Assembly: GCA_019695335.1 (NCBI GenBank)
Contig: JAIBAF010000025.1
Span: 1-46,977 of the forward strand
Source: a bacterium
Lineage (GTDB): Bacteria > CLD3 > SB21
Direction: 5' to 3'
DNA length: 46,977 nucleotides
Part shown: positions 8,755 to 16,361 of the stretch, in pieces
Position numbering within the stretch: the stretch's first letter is position 1
How the letters are laid out: every line of letters begins with the position of its first letter
Made by a program: the position numbers and the translations under genes
The notes under the pieces: model-generated
What the model was told of the DNA's origin: nothing
Databases searched by the model: none
Seen by the model: the letters and a program-made list of their open reading frames with translations, nothing else

Positions 8755-9300
8755 TTATTTTTTTAAAAAAGGCTGTAGACACGCCCTGAGGAGTTTCAAA
8801 GCTTTTCCAATGTGGGATTCAACAGTTTTAATGCTGATACTGAGCCGTTCGGTAATTTCCTTGTAGGAAAGATCATCAATCCGGCTTAACATAAAAACTG
8901 TTCGGGGATGTTCGGGTAAAGCGGCAATACAATTAAAAACAGCCTGACGATATTCTTTGGTTTCGAGCAGCGATTGAGGGGACTCGGATGTAAAAGCTTC
9001 TTCATCCTGTGCCGTATATTTTAAGACAACTTTCCGGTGCCTGATAAAATTTAAACAAAGATTATTAGCGATAGTGTATACATACGATTTGAGAGACAAG
9101 CCATCTTTTAATTGATGCCGCGTTTCCCAGAGATTAATAAATGTATCCTGTAAAATATCTTCCGCTGCTTCCGAGTCCCCGATTTTGTAGCAAATAAAAT
9201 TGTATATAGATTCTTCGTACAAATCGAAAAACTCTTTAAACGCTAACCGGTCGGAAGCGCGGATTCTTTGTATAAATTCAGGAAGAATTTCAGAAGCCAT
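8755..9300 (-). CDS. ECF-type RNA polymerase sigma factor (FecI-like)
   Basis: A 181-residue two-domain ECF sigma factor. Region 2 lies at about 15-80 (FKEFFDLYEESIYNFICYKI, then EAAEDILQDTFINLWE) and region 4 at about 120-175 (LPEHPRTVFMLSRIDDLSYK, then the helix-turn-helix ERLSISIKTVESHIGKALK). It redirects RNA polymerase to its own promoters and is held in check by the FecR encoded next. The start is supported by an AGAGG SD 4 nt upstream. A sigma-70-like promoter (TTGATT-N17-TATATT) ends about 27 nt before the ATG, so the operon may be expressed by the housekeeping sigma as well as, or instead of, by autoregulation. Length and motif order are normal for the family. Confidence 0.95.
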   Translation of the reverse strand: MASEILPEFIQRIRASDRLAFKEFFDLYEESIYNFICYKIGDSEAAEDILQDTFINLWETRHQLKDGLSLKSYVYTIANNLCLNFIRHRKVVLKYTAQDEEAFTSESPQSLLETKEYRQAVFNCIAALPEHPRTVFMLSRIDDLSYKEITERLSISIKTVESHIGKALKLLRACLQPFLKK

Positions 9301-9326
9301 GTACCCTCTGTTTAAAAATACGGTGC

Positions 9327-9355
9327 AATATATTTTGAGATGACATCAAAATCAA
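9327..9355 (-). promoter_or_regulatory. Predicted sigma-70-type promoter of the ECF sigma/FecR/receptor operon
   Basis: On the minus strand TTGATT (9355-9350), a 17-nt spacer and TATATT (9332-9327) match 4/6 and 5/6 of the sigma-70 consensus. The inferred start of transcription near 9320 leaves a leader of about 20 nt with an SD. This is prediction by eye only. Confidence 0.45.
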
Positions 9356-9373
9356 ATACGTAAAAGAACGTAT
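9356..9373. promoter_or_regulatory. Inverted repeat ATACGT-N6-ACGTAT in the divergent promoter region
   Basis: ATACGT (9356-9361) and ACGTAT (9368-9373) are perfect inverted copies, located exactly between the two predicted divergent promoters. The right arm touches the predicted -35 box of the rightward promoter. This is a plausible regulator-binding site, but it is a short motif that may be chance. Confidence 0.3.
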
Positions 9374-9401
9374 GGACTTTCCCAAGAAGACTATTTATAC
9401 T
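9373..9401 (+). promoter_or_regulatory. Predicted sigma-70-type promoter of the SRPBCC/epimerase pair
   Basis: TGGACT (9373-9378), a 17-nt spacer and TATACT (9396-9401) match 4/6 and 5/6 of the sigma-70 consensus. The transcription start would be near 9408, about 20 nt before the ATG at 9428. Confidence 0.4.
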
Positions 9402-9403
9402 GA

Positions 9404-9418
9404 CCACAAATTTTGTGG
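9404..9418. promoter_or_regulatory. 15-nt perfect palindrome (odd centre) overlapping the predicted start of transcription
   Basis: CCACAAATTTTGTGG consists of two 7-nt inverted halves around one central T, directly downstream of the predicted -10 box and 9 nt before the SRPBCC start codon. This is a classic position for a repressor operator. No regulator gene is adjacent. Confidence 0.4.
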
Positions 9419-9427
9419 AATATATTC

Positions 9428-9883
9428 ATGTTTACACTGAAACGTATACAACAAATCGATCAATCGGTTACTAAAGTGTTTGAGTTTTTTGAACAACCGG
9501 AAAATCTGTCACGTATTACACCGCCCTGGCTTAACTTCAATATTCTATCGCCATCGCCGATTGAAATGAAAAATGATGCGATTATCGATTACACGATTCG
9601 ATGGTTCAAAATTCCAATTCGCTGGAAAACAAAAATTACAGAATACAACCCGCCGCATTTTTTTGTGGATCAACAGATTCAAGGTCCGTATAGCTTTTGG
9701 CACCATGCGCATACGTTTACTGAAACGGAATACGGAACGCTCATGACTGATATCGTCCGATATGCTTTGCCGATGTGGATTGTTGGTGATTGTATGCATG
9801 CAATCATTATCAAAAAACAATTGAATGACATTTTTGAATATCGCCAACTGGCGATTGATTCGATTTTCAAAAAAACAAATTGA
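9428..9883 (+). CDS. SRPBCC (START/Bet v1-like) ligand-binding protein
   Basis: The chosen ATG at 9428 gives 151 residues. An in-frame TTG at 9413 would start inside the palindromic site and is unlikely. The fold signature is that of small SRPBCC proteins: an opening strand-helix (LKRIQQIDQSVTKVFEFFEQ, PENLSRITPPWLNF), central strands (IRWFKIPIRWKTKITEYNPP, FFVDQQIQGPYSFWHHAHTF) and a long C-terminal helix. These proteins bind hydrophobic ligands in a cavity and are often encoded beside, or fused to, TIGR01777-type epimerases. Such an epimerase is the next gene, 78 nt downstream, so the two probably act in one pathway. The ligand is unknown. Confidence 0.85.
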   Translation: MFTLKRIQQIDQSVTKVFEFFEQPENLSRITPPWLNFNILSPSPIEMKNDAIIDYTIRWFKIPIRWKTKITEYNPPHFFVDQQIQGPYSFWHHAHTFTETEYGTLMTDIVRYALPMWIVGDCMHAIIIKKQLNDIFEYRQLAIDSIFKKTN

Positions 9884-9961
9884 ATTTAAGCCTCTAATCA
9901 TAGTAATATTGATCAATCACGTCCAACAATATTTTTATTTTTCTATTTTAATTTATCTATT

Positions 9962-10861
9962 ATGAAAATCGTTTTAGCGGGTGCAACAGGATTTATCGGA
10001 AAATTTCTAATTCAATCGTTACAAAAAGCGCACCATACAATGGTTGTTTTAACACGGCGCAACATCAAGATCGATGGGACAATCGCAGTTCAATGGGACG
10101 CAAGAACATTGGGACAATGGAGTGAATACATCGATGGTGCCGATGCCGTGATCAATCTGTCCGGTGAAAGTATTGCCGCAAAGCGCTGGAACAATGATCA
10201 AAAAAAACGCCTAACCGACAGCCGTGTTCTAACTACCCGCGTTCTTATCCAATCAATGGCCAAGGCTTCAAAAAAACCTCACTCCCTGATTAATGCTTCT
10301 GCCGTAGGGTATTACGGACATGTCGAAGATAGCGATGTAACGGAATCCCGTTTGCCGGCCGATGATTTCATGGGCAAGTTGTGTCGGGATTGGGAAACTG
10401 AAGCCTTGAAAGCGGAAGATTTTGGTGTGAGGGTAGTATTACCAAGAATAGGAATCGTTTTGGGAGGCGACGGCGGAGCACTTCAGAAAATGGCTTTGCC
10501 GTTCAAATTTTTTATTGGCGGACCATTGGGTTCCGGATATCAGTGGATGCCTTGGATTCACCGCGATGATGTAATTACCGGTTTTCAATTTGTACTAAAT
10601 CAGATAAATTTACGCGGACCAGTGAATTTTACTGCTCCTGATCCTGTCCGAATGAAAGATTTCTGCAAAACGCTGGGAACTATTCTTCGCCGTCCTTCAT
10701 GGGCGCCCGTGCCATCATTTGCTTTGAAACTGCTCCTCGGCGAAATGGCTGCTATTGTAACCAATGGGCAAAAGGCCGTTCCTAAAAAATTAATCGAAGC
10801 CGGATTTGAATTTAAGTATACCGATTTAAAAAAAGCTCTATCGGCGGCCTTGACCGGTTAG
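9962..10861 (+). CDS. TIGR01777-family NAD(P)-dependent epimerase/oxidoreductase (YfcH-like)
   Basis: A 299-residue extended short-chain dehydrogenase. The N-terminus carries the Rossmann motif GATGFIG for NAD(P) binding (residues about 7-13). The middle shows the family hallmarks NLSGESIAAKRW, INASAVGYYG and GIVLGGDGGALQKM. The C-terminal DUF1731 region (PSWAPVPSFALKLLLGEMA) ends with PKKLIEAGFEFKYTDLKKAL. Family members are cytoplasmic and structurally known, but their substrates are not well established. The gene forms a pair with the SRPBCC gene and ends only 6 nt from the convergent hydrolase gene, leaving no room for a terminator of its own. Confidence 0.92.
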   Translation: MKIVLAGATGFIGKFLIQSLQKAHHTMVVLTRRNIKIDGTIAVQWDARTLGQWSEYIDGADAVINLSGESIAAKRWNNDQKKRLTDSRVLTTRVLIQSMAKASKKPHSLINASAVGYYGHVEDSDVTESRLPADDFMGKLCRDWETEALKAEDFGVRVVLPRIGIVLGGDGGALQKMALPFKFFIGGPLGSGYQWMPWIHRDDVITGFQFVLNQINLRGPVNFTAPDPVRMKDFCKTLGTILRRPSWAPVPSFALKLLLGEMAAIVTNGQKAVPKKLIEAGFEFKYTDLKKALSAALTG

Positions 10862-10867
10862 AAGCAA

Positions 10868-11701
10868 TTATATTGCCTTCAACGCATCATTTAAACGATC
10901 ATTAAATTCCTGCGGAGCCTCGATCATCGGATAATGGCCGGTTCCGTGCACCTGGAATATGCGGTATCCTTTCTTGCAGTGCTTTTTCAACAAGTCTTCG
11001 CTGATCGGATGAATATCGGAGTTGATCAGCATCAAAGGCACCTGAAGCTTTTCGCATAATTTTCTTTCCATGGTCGACGTAAGAAAAACGCTTTGCAATG
11101 TAGCGGCCGCCGCCTTGTGATCTACATTCAGAATATCATTGACTACCCGCTTGCGAACCGTGCTGTCGGTTGTTTCACTGAATAACGACGGTGCAAATTG
11201 ATTGACCGTATTGACGTAATCATCTTCAAACATTTTAAGAATCATCTCCGACTGCGCTTTTGCACTGTCCGGTAAATCAGTTCCGAGTTCCTGAAGGTTA
11301 TCGATGCCAATGAAACCGATGACCTTGGATGGAATTTTTTCATTTACGAGTAAATTCACGTCACCCGACATTGAGTGACCTATTAAAACAACGCTGTCTA
11401 ATTTTAGCTGGTTGATCAGATCAACAACATCGTTAGCGTAATTTTGCATGGTCCATTCCGTGCGCACAACTTTCGATTGTCCGTGCCCCGCAAGATCCAG
11501 AGTAAGAATTCTATATCGATCCTTAAATGCTGCGACCTGTGATTCCCAATAAGTTTGATTAATACCCCATCCATGCAAGAACACCAGAGTTCGTGTACCG
11601 TCACCGGTCAGGACGTAGTTAAGAGGAGTATTTATTTTGTGTTCCGGCTGGCAAGATATGGCCAGCAAAAAAAATACAATTAAAAAATTTGCAAATTTCA
11701 T
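10868..11701 (-). CDS. Alpha/beta-hydrolase lipoprotein
   Basis: This 277-residue protein has a lipoprotein signal (hydrophobic stretch to LAISCQ, Cys17) and then an alpha/beta-hydrolase fold. The oxyanion region is VFLHGWGINQTYW. The nucleophile elbow is LIGHSMSG, with Ser110; the usual last Gly of GxSxG is replaced by Ser (GHSMS). An acidic residue is likely in LINSDIHP, and the catalytic His lies in VHGTGHYPMIEAP near the end. It would act as an esterase, lipase or peptidase on the periplasmic or outer-membrane side, with the substrate unknown. An AAGGAGGTGC-type SD precedes the ATG (CAAGGAGGTGCAAA). It follows the amidase gene by 23 nt, so the two may be cotranscribed. Confidence 0.88.
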   Translation of the reverse strand: MKFANFLIVFFLLAISCQPEHKINTPLNYVLTGDGTRTLVFLHGWGINQTYWESQVAAFKDRYRILTLDLAGHGQSKVVRTEWTMQNYANDVVDLINQLKLDSVVLIGHSMSGDVNLLVNEKIPSKVIGFIGIDNLQELGTDLPDSAKAQSEMILKMFEDDYVNTVNQFAPSLFSETTDSTVRKRVVNDILNVDHKAAAATLQSVFLTSTMERKLCEKLQVPLMLINSDIHPISEDLLKKHCKKGYRIFQVHGTGHYPMIEAPQEFNDRLNDALKAI

Positions 11702-11724
11702 TTTGCACCTCCTTGTTTCGATTT

Positions 11725-13278
11725 CTAACTACCCTTCTCATAATATTCGACAAATTTTTTAATTCCGTCAACAATGCCTTGCGCCATCTTATTCTGAAAA
11801 TCGTCGGATTTGAGTAATTTCTCTTCTGTCGGATTGGATATAAACGCTGTCTCGACCAAAATGGACGGCATTGAAGCGCCCATCAGCACATAAAAAGGTG
11901 CCTGCGCCACACCGCGGTTTTTGATATCCATTTTCGTGTCAATACCTTTCAGAACCAGCCCCGCCAGCTCTTCACTTTCTTTGACAAACACACTCTGCAT
12001 GATGTGTGCAAGGATGAATTTTTCATCCGTGAAATCACCGTAATCATGAACTTCTTCTTCCATATGAATGACTTCATTCTCCTTGCGGGCAACGGCAAGC
12101 GCTTCGTCATTACGGCTTGGCGAAAGAAAAAACGTTTCAAACCCATTGCCCTTTCGATTGGTCGATGAATTGCAATGAATGCTGACGAACACTTTTGCGT
12201 TCTGTGCATTCGCGTATTGCGTACGTCCTTTAAGTGTAATGTATTTATCCGTGCTGCGCGTATAATCTACTTTGATACCCAATTGTTCCTGAACAAGCTT
12301 ACCGACTTTAAGCGTGATGGCCAATGTAATATCTTTTTCTTTGGTGCCGCCTTTGCCCGAAGCTCCAATATCTTTTCCACCATGCCCGGCATCTAAAACG
12401 ATTTTATCGATTTTCCACTGACTTTGTTTTTGAGTTAAATTAACGCCGGACTGCGTTGAAGGACCATCCAGCAATTTAGGATCATTAACACGGAAGCTAA
12501 CTAAAATCAGATGGTTTTTTTCATCGTAAGTAATTTCCTGCCCTGGAATATCGGCTGTTAATTGAAAAGATAATTGCGCCGAATGTTTATGCTGAAAAAT
12601 TAGTGATTTTTTGATGAGTTTGTAAGCTTCTGCTTTCAGGATAGATTCGGAAAGACTGTTATCATAAACACCCCCGGACACAGTAATGTAAACCCACGTT
12701 TTGTTTTTCCAAATTTCTAATTCGCTCGCCGAAAAATCCTTTTCAGTTTTCAATTTAATCAGAAGACCGTTCGATTTTTTTTCAAAATCGATTCGTGTTA
12801 AATTAATTTTAGATGGGATTTTACTCTCAGTCGTTTCATCAGAATCTTTGGTAGCTGCTTTGACTTCATTAAGATTGGCAGAGGCGAGAGTTTGTCCGTT
12901 GACAGTGACCGGCGCGGAAAGAATGCTATTCAGAACCGGTATGAAAAATTGTACCGGAACAAATATGCGTCCGTCGATATACAATGATGTCACCGGCATT
13001 TGCACGATCAATTTTTCATCGATAACGACGAATGCATTATACGCCGTCACTTTGATTTCATGCTGCGGAACGTATAAAACGGATTTCTTTTTGACGGGAT
13101 TATCGAAAATTCCGGCGTTGGTCAGGTCGGCCAGATCTTTCAGAGAAACAAAATCCTGATCGCCAGAATAAACTGAAACAACGCTTTTTGAATTGTCGCG
13201 ATAATTCAGTTTTAGTTCGCTCTGCCCCGCAACAGTCTGGACCAATAGCCCGATGAAGAAACATAATTTTAAATTCAT
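11725..13278 (-). CDS. N-acetylmuramoyl-L-alanine amidase (Amidase_3) with N-terminal wall-binding-type domains
   Basis: A 517-residue exported murein hydrolase. A signal peptide (1 to about 18) is followed by a region resembling the copper amine oxidase-like N-terminal domain (about 27-130, VIDEKLIVQMPVTSLYIDGR, IFVPVQFF), an AMIN-like beta domain (about 155-265) and a C-terminal Amidase_3 domain. Zinc ligands are visible as His299 (VLDAGHGG), Glu314 (GTKEKDITLA) and His368 (VSIHCNSS). The catalytic Glu476 sits in ILVETAFISN. It cleaves the bond between MurNAc and the peptide stem during cell separation or wall turnover in the periplasm. The start codon overlaps the purD stop (ATGA), which fixes the start and implies translational coupling to a purine gene, an unusual partnership. 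Confidence 0.93.
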   Translation of the reverse strand: MNLKLCFFIGLLVQTVAGQSELKLNYRDNSKSVVSVYSGDQDFVSLKDLADLTNAGIFDNPVKKKSVLYVPQHEIKVTAYNAFVVIDEKLIVQMPVTSLYIDGRIFVPVQFFIPVLNSILSAPVTVNGQTLASANLNEVKAATKDSDETTESKIPSKINLTRIDFEKKSNGLLIKLKTEKDFSASELEIWKNKTWVYITVSGGVYDNSLSESILKAEAYKLIKKSLIFQHKHSAQLSFQLTADIPGQEITYDEKNHLILVSFRVNDPKLLDGPSTQSGVNLTQKQSQWKIDKIVLDAGHGGKDIGASGKGGTKEKDITLAITLKVGKLVQEQLGIKVDYTRSTDKYITLKGRTQYANAQNAKVFVSIHCNSSTNRKGNGFETFFLSPSRNDEALAVARKENEVIHMEEEVHDYGDFTDEKFILAHIMQSVFVKESEELAGLVLKGIDTKMDIKNRGVAQAPFYVLMGASMPSILVETAFISNPTEEKLLKSDDFQNKMAQGIVDGIKKFVEYYEKGS

Positions 13279-14555
13279 ACTTGACCCATTCGTTTTAACG
13301 CTCTGTGGCCGATATCCTTCCTAAAGTGCATACCTTCGAACGATAGATGCCCCACCGTTTCGTATGCGCTCTGAATTGAACTGGCGATGGTATCGGTAAA
13401 TGCTGTTACGCCGAGAACCCGTCCTCCGCTGGTGATAAATTTCCCGTCAGACTTTTGCGTCCCTGCATGAAATACAACTGCGTTCTGCGACACTATTTTT
13501 TCAAGTCCGGAAATCGTTTTACCTTTTTCAAATAGGTCGGGATAACCCCCGGACGCCAGTACCACGCACGTTGCGGCCATGGAATTAAGCCGCAAAGAAT
13601 GATCGTTTAATTGATTCGTCGCAACCGCAAGAAAAAGCTCGACTACATCGCTGTCGATTAGCGGCATCAGGACCTGGCATTCCGGATCGCCAAACCTGCA
13701 ATTGAATTCAACTACCTTCGGGCCTTCGTTGGTCAACATCAGTCCGCAATACAAAACTCCTTTGTACAAACGACCCTCCGAAGCCATTCCTTGAATGACA
13801 GGACGGATGATCGTACGCTCTACTTGTTCCATTATTTCAGGTGTTACTACCGGAGCCGGAGCGTACGCTCCCATACCACCGGTATTGCCGCCGCGATCGC
13901 CGTCGAATATGCGTTTATGATCCTGGGCTGCCGGCAAAAGTACATATCCCTCACCATCTGTAATCGCAAAAACAGAAGCTTCTTCGCCGGCCATTTTTTC
14001 TTCGATGATAATTTTATTACCGGCAGAGCCAAATTTTTTATCCGACATGATCAGATCGATGGCGTTTAAGGTTTCCTGCACATCCGCCGCAACAATCACG
14101 CCTTTACCGGCTGCCAATCCGTCTGCTTTAACAACGAATGCCCGGTTTGTAGATTGGACAAAATTTTTTGCAAGAGTGGAATCGGAAAATATTTCAAATC
14201 CGGCCGTAGGCACGTTGTATTTTTTCATCAACTGTTTTGAAAAAACTTTACTGCCTTCGATTTCAGCCGCTTTGGCCGAGGGCCCAAAAATGCCCAAACC
14301 GTGTTTAGTAAATTCGTCGGCAATACCCAGCGTCAGTGGCTCCTCCGAACCCACGACCGTCAAATCGATTTTCTTTTCCTTCGCAAATCGAAGTAAACCT
14401 TCAATATCATTAACTTTGACGGGAACACATTCGGCGATTTGGCTAATCCCGCCATTGCCCGGAGCACAATAGATTTTAGAAGCATGGCGTGATTGAGCGA
14501 TTTTCCAAACTAAGGCATGCTCGCGGCCGCCGCTCCCGATAACGAAAATATTCAT
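13275..14555 (-). CDS. purD: Phosphoribosylamine-glycine ligase
   Basis: This 426-residue protein carries out the second step of purine synthesis: 5-phosphoribosylamine + glycine + ATP to glycinamide ribonucleotide, in the cytoplasm. Diagnostic stretches are MNIFVIGSGGREHALVWKIA at the start, NRAFVVKADGLAAGKGVIVA, the ATP-grasp core (AAQDHKRIFDGDRGGNTGGM, GAYAPAP), the metal-binding EFNCRFGDPECQVLMPLI and a C-terminal VLGVTAFTDTI. Length and motifs are full and normal. GAGGATCCACC before the ATG supplies an SD at 7 nt. Other purine genes are absent from the window. The gene is the first of a minus-strand set with the amidase and the hydrolase. Confidence 0.97.
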   Translation of the reverse strand: MNIFVIGSGGREHALVWKIAQSRHASKIYCAPGNGGISQIAECVPVKVNDIEGLLRFAKEKKIDLTVVGSEEPLTLGIADEFTKHGLGIFGPSAKAAEIEGSKVFSKQLMKKYNVPTAGFEIFSDSTLAKNFVQSTNRAFVVKADGLAAGKGVIVAADVQETLNAIDLIMSDKKFGSAGNKIIIEEKMAGEEASVFAITDGEGYVLLPAAQDHKRIFDGDRGGNTGGMGAYAPAPVVTPEIMEQVERTIIRPVIQGMASEGRLYKGVLYCGLMLTNEGPKVVEFNCRFGDPECQVLMPLIDSDVVELFLAVATNQLNDHSLRLNSMAATCVVLASGGYPDLFEKGKTISGLEKIVSQNAVVFHAGTQKSDGKFITSGGRVLGVTAFTDTIASSIQSAYETVGHLSFEGMHFRKDIGHRALKRMGQV

Positions 14556-14591
14556 GGTGGATCCTCAAACGGTAGTCATATCACGGAAGGA

Positions 14592-15302
14592 TTATTGCGA
14601 AACTTTTTCATTGAATTCAAAACGGTGTTCGGTCCATGAGACGATCGGCTTTTTGCCGTCGGATGCAGGATTGTAACGGCATTTATAAACCGTTTCAATG
14701 GATAATTTTTCAAGAATAGCATTGTTGGTCGAATTTGACTTTACTTTATGATTGATCACTTTTCCGGTTACATCCACCTCGACTAGCAGTACGATAACGC
14801 CCGAGACGCCTTGTTTTTGTAATTCTTTCGGATATTCCGGAAATTTACTTACCATCAGTTTTGGTGGAAAAAGTTCGGTTTTATTGCCTCCGCCGGGAGG
14901 AACCGGCGGTGCGGGAATTTCCAGAAGCCCGTCTTCGGTTCCGAAAATCAGATCCGTTTCATCGACCATCAGTTCTTCAGGAATGTCCGCTGCGATTGGA
15001 ATTACCGGTTTGATCGGTGCACCCTTGACCGAGATCGGCTGCAATGTTTGCGGTACGTCAGTCACCTCAAGGATGATTGGAGCTTGGGTCAGATTAATTT
15101 CTGGCGGCGTTGGCTTTGGAATCAAATTAAACAGAATAACCATCAGTGTAATGGAACTCAAAAGCCCGATTTCCATCGTTTCGTAATATTTTTCCCTAAG
15201 GTGATGAAATGCGCGCACGATACCCGGCCGAATGGTTTCATCTGATTTAACGTCTATAGGTTCTGGAAGTATCATCAATAAGCTTTCAACATCGTCAATC
15301 AT
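14592..15302 (-). CDS. TonB-like energy transducer
   Basis: This 236-residue protein has an N-terminal cytoplasmic segment of about 45 residues and one membrane helix (about 46-62, IGLLSSITLMVILFNLIP). A Pro-rich periplasmic linker follows (KPTPPEINLTQAP, EIPAPPVPPGGGNK). The C-terminal TonB domain (about 155-232) includes FPEYPKELQKQGVSGVIVLL, VEVDVTGKVINHKV and CRYNPASDGKKPIVSW. TonB proteins couple the proton-motive force (through ExbB/ExbD) to outer-membrane receptors, so it could power the receptor at 3204-5924. ExbB and ExbD are not in the window. It lies 26 nt after the molybdopterin-dehydrogenase-type gene. The cytoplasmic N-terminus is longer than in classical TonB. An internal start at residue 10 is possible, since neither has a clear SD. 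Confidence 0.87.
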   Translation of the reverse strand: MIDDVESLLMILPEPIDVKSDETIRPGIVRAFHHLREKYYETMEIGLLSSITLMVILFNLIPKPTPPEINLTQAPIILEVTDVPQTLQPISVKGAPIKPVIPIAADIPEELMVDETDLIFGTEDGLLEIPAPPVPPGGGNKTELFPPKLMVSKFPEYPKELQKQGVSGVIVLLVEVDVTGKVINHKVKSNSTNNAILEKLSIETVYKCRYNPASDGKKPIVSWTEHRFEFNEKVSQ

Positions 15303-15328
15303 TAGACGATTGAGAACTTTGAATGTTT

Positions 15329-16333
15329 CTACTCGACAAGTTCCTTGCCCTGCATCAGGCTTTCTAATAATCGCTTAGTAAAAACCTTAACCATACGTTT
15401 GCGATAACCAGGACGAAAATTGGTCAAATCCATTGGTTTGGCCGCGTCATAGGCGATCCGAGCAACTTCTTCGATTTCTTTGTCTGTAATTTTCTTGCCA
15501 ACTAAAATATCTTTGACTTGTTGCACTTCAAACGGACAAGAAAATACGGCACCGAGTACGATCGAAGCATCTTTACAAATTCCTTTTTCATCGATAACCA
15601 AGCCCACGGCAACACCCAGCATCGGATAATCAATCGCTTCACGTCGCCTCAATTTCAAGTAACCACCGCGAAATCCCTTCGGCTGAGGCGGAACCAGAAC
15701 TTCGACCAGAATTTCATCCGGTTTCATCGTATGAAAATTCATACCGTCATTTTGATAAAACTCTCTGAGCGGCACAGTGCGTTCGCCGTTTGCGCTGATC
15801 AATCTGACAGATGCATTTAATGCATACAAAACCGGGACGGTATCGCATGATGAAATCGCATAACAACGGTGTCCGCTCGGTGCAACTCGGCACACGTCGC
15901 CTTCTTTTTTCATACAACCATTGAGAGCGGTACGCCAGAACTTAGACTGATTGTAATAAAAGCACCGCGTGTCCAATAGGATATTGCCGCCGATGGTGCC
16001 TTTATTTTGTAAAAGCGGCGTCGCAATTTTGCGCGCAGCTGATGCCAAAGCCGGATAGTTTTCGGTAACTGTCGGATGACAACCTACGTCCGTTATTGTT
16101 ACGAGTGCGCCAAGTCGTAAACCCTTTGATGCATCGAAATGAACCGATTTTAACTCATCAATACGGTTAATACTGATCAAATATGAAGGTTCGAACAGTT
16201 TGTTCTTCATGCTGGGAATCAAATCCGTACCGCCGGCCAGAATTTTGGCATTCGCCTGATGCTGATGTAATAATTGCACAGCTTCGTTGATACTGGAGGG
16301 CGCAAGAAATTCAAACGGAGGCAATGTCATCAT
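15329..16333 (-). CDS. FAD- and [4Fe-4S]-binding subunit of a xanthine-oxidase-family enzyme (4-hydroxybenzoyl-CoA reductase beta-like)
   Basis: A 334-residue protein of the CO-dehydrogenase/xanthine-dehydrogenase flavoprotein subunit family. The N-terminal FAD site shows KILAGGTDLIPSMKN and later RKIATPLLQNKGTIGGNILL. Directly after it is an insertion with Cys124, Cys140, Cys148 and Cys157 (DTRCFYYNQ, NGCMKKEGDVC, GHRCYAISSCD). The spacing of these cysteines agrees with the four that bind an additional [4Fe-4S] cluster in the beta subunit of Thauera 4-hydroxybenzoyl-CoA reductase; ordinary xanthine-dehydrogenase M subunits lack it. The C-terminal domain follows (KPDEILVEVLVPPQ). Such subunits normally sit beside a molybdenum subunit and a [2Fe-2S] subunit, but neither is adjacent. 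The SD GGAG lies 10 nt before the first of two ATGs. The true substrate is unknown. Confidence 0.85.
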   Translation of the reverse strand: MMTLPPFEFLAPSSINEAVQLLHQHQANAKILAGGTDLIPSMKNKLFEPSYLISINRIDELKSVHFDASKGLRLGALVTITDVGCHPTVTENYPALASAARKIATPLLQNKGTIGGNILLDTRCFYYNQSKFWRTALNGCMKKEGDVCRVAPSGHRCYAISSCDTVPVLYALNASVRLISANGERTVPLREFYQNDGMNFHTMKPDEILVEVLVPPQPKGFRGGYLKLRRREAIDYPMLGVAVGLVIDEKGICKDASIVLGAVFSCPFEVQQVKDILVGKKITDKEIEEVARIAYDAAKPMDLTNFRPGYRKRMVKVFTKRLLESLMQGKELVE

Positions 16334-16361
16334 AGAAAATAACTCCGGTATTATAATACGT

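Noticed and set aside
9413-9428. TTG start for the SRPBCC gene
   Set aside because: It lies inside the palindrome near the predicted transcription start; the ATG at 9428 gives the normal domain start.
12701-13159. 152-codon plus-strand frame
   Set aside because: Antisense to the amidase N-terminal domains; no SD and no recognisable domain.
14005-14472. 155-codon plus-strand frame
   Set aside because: Antisense to purD; no start signals and no domain.
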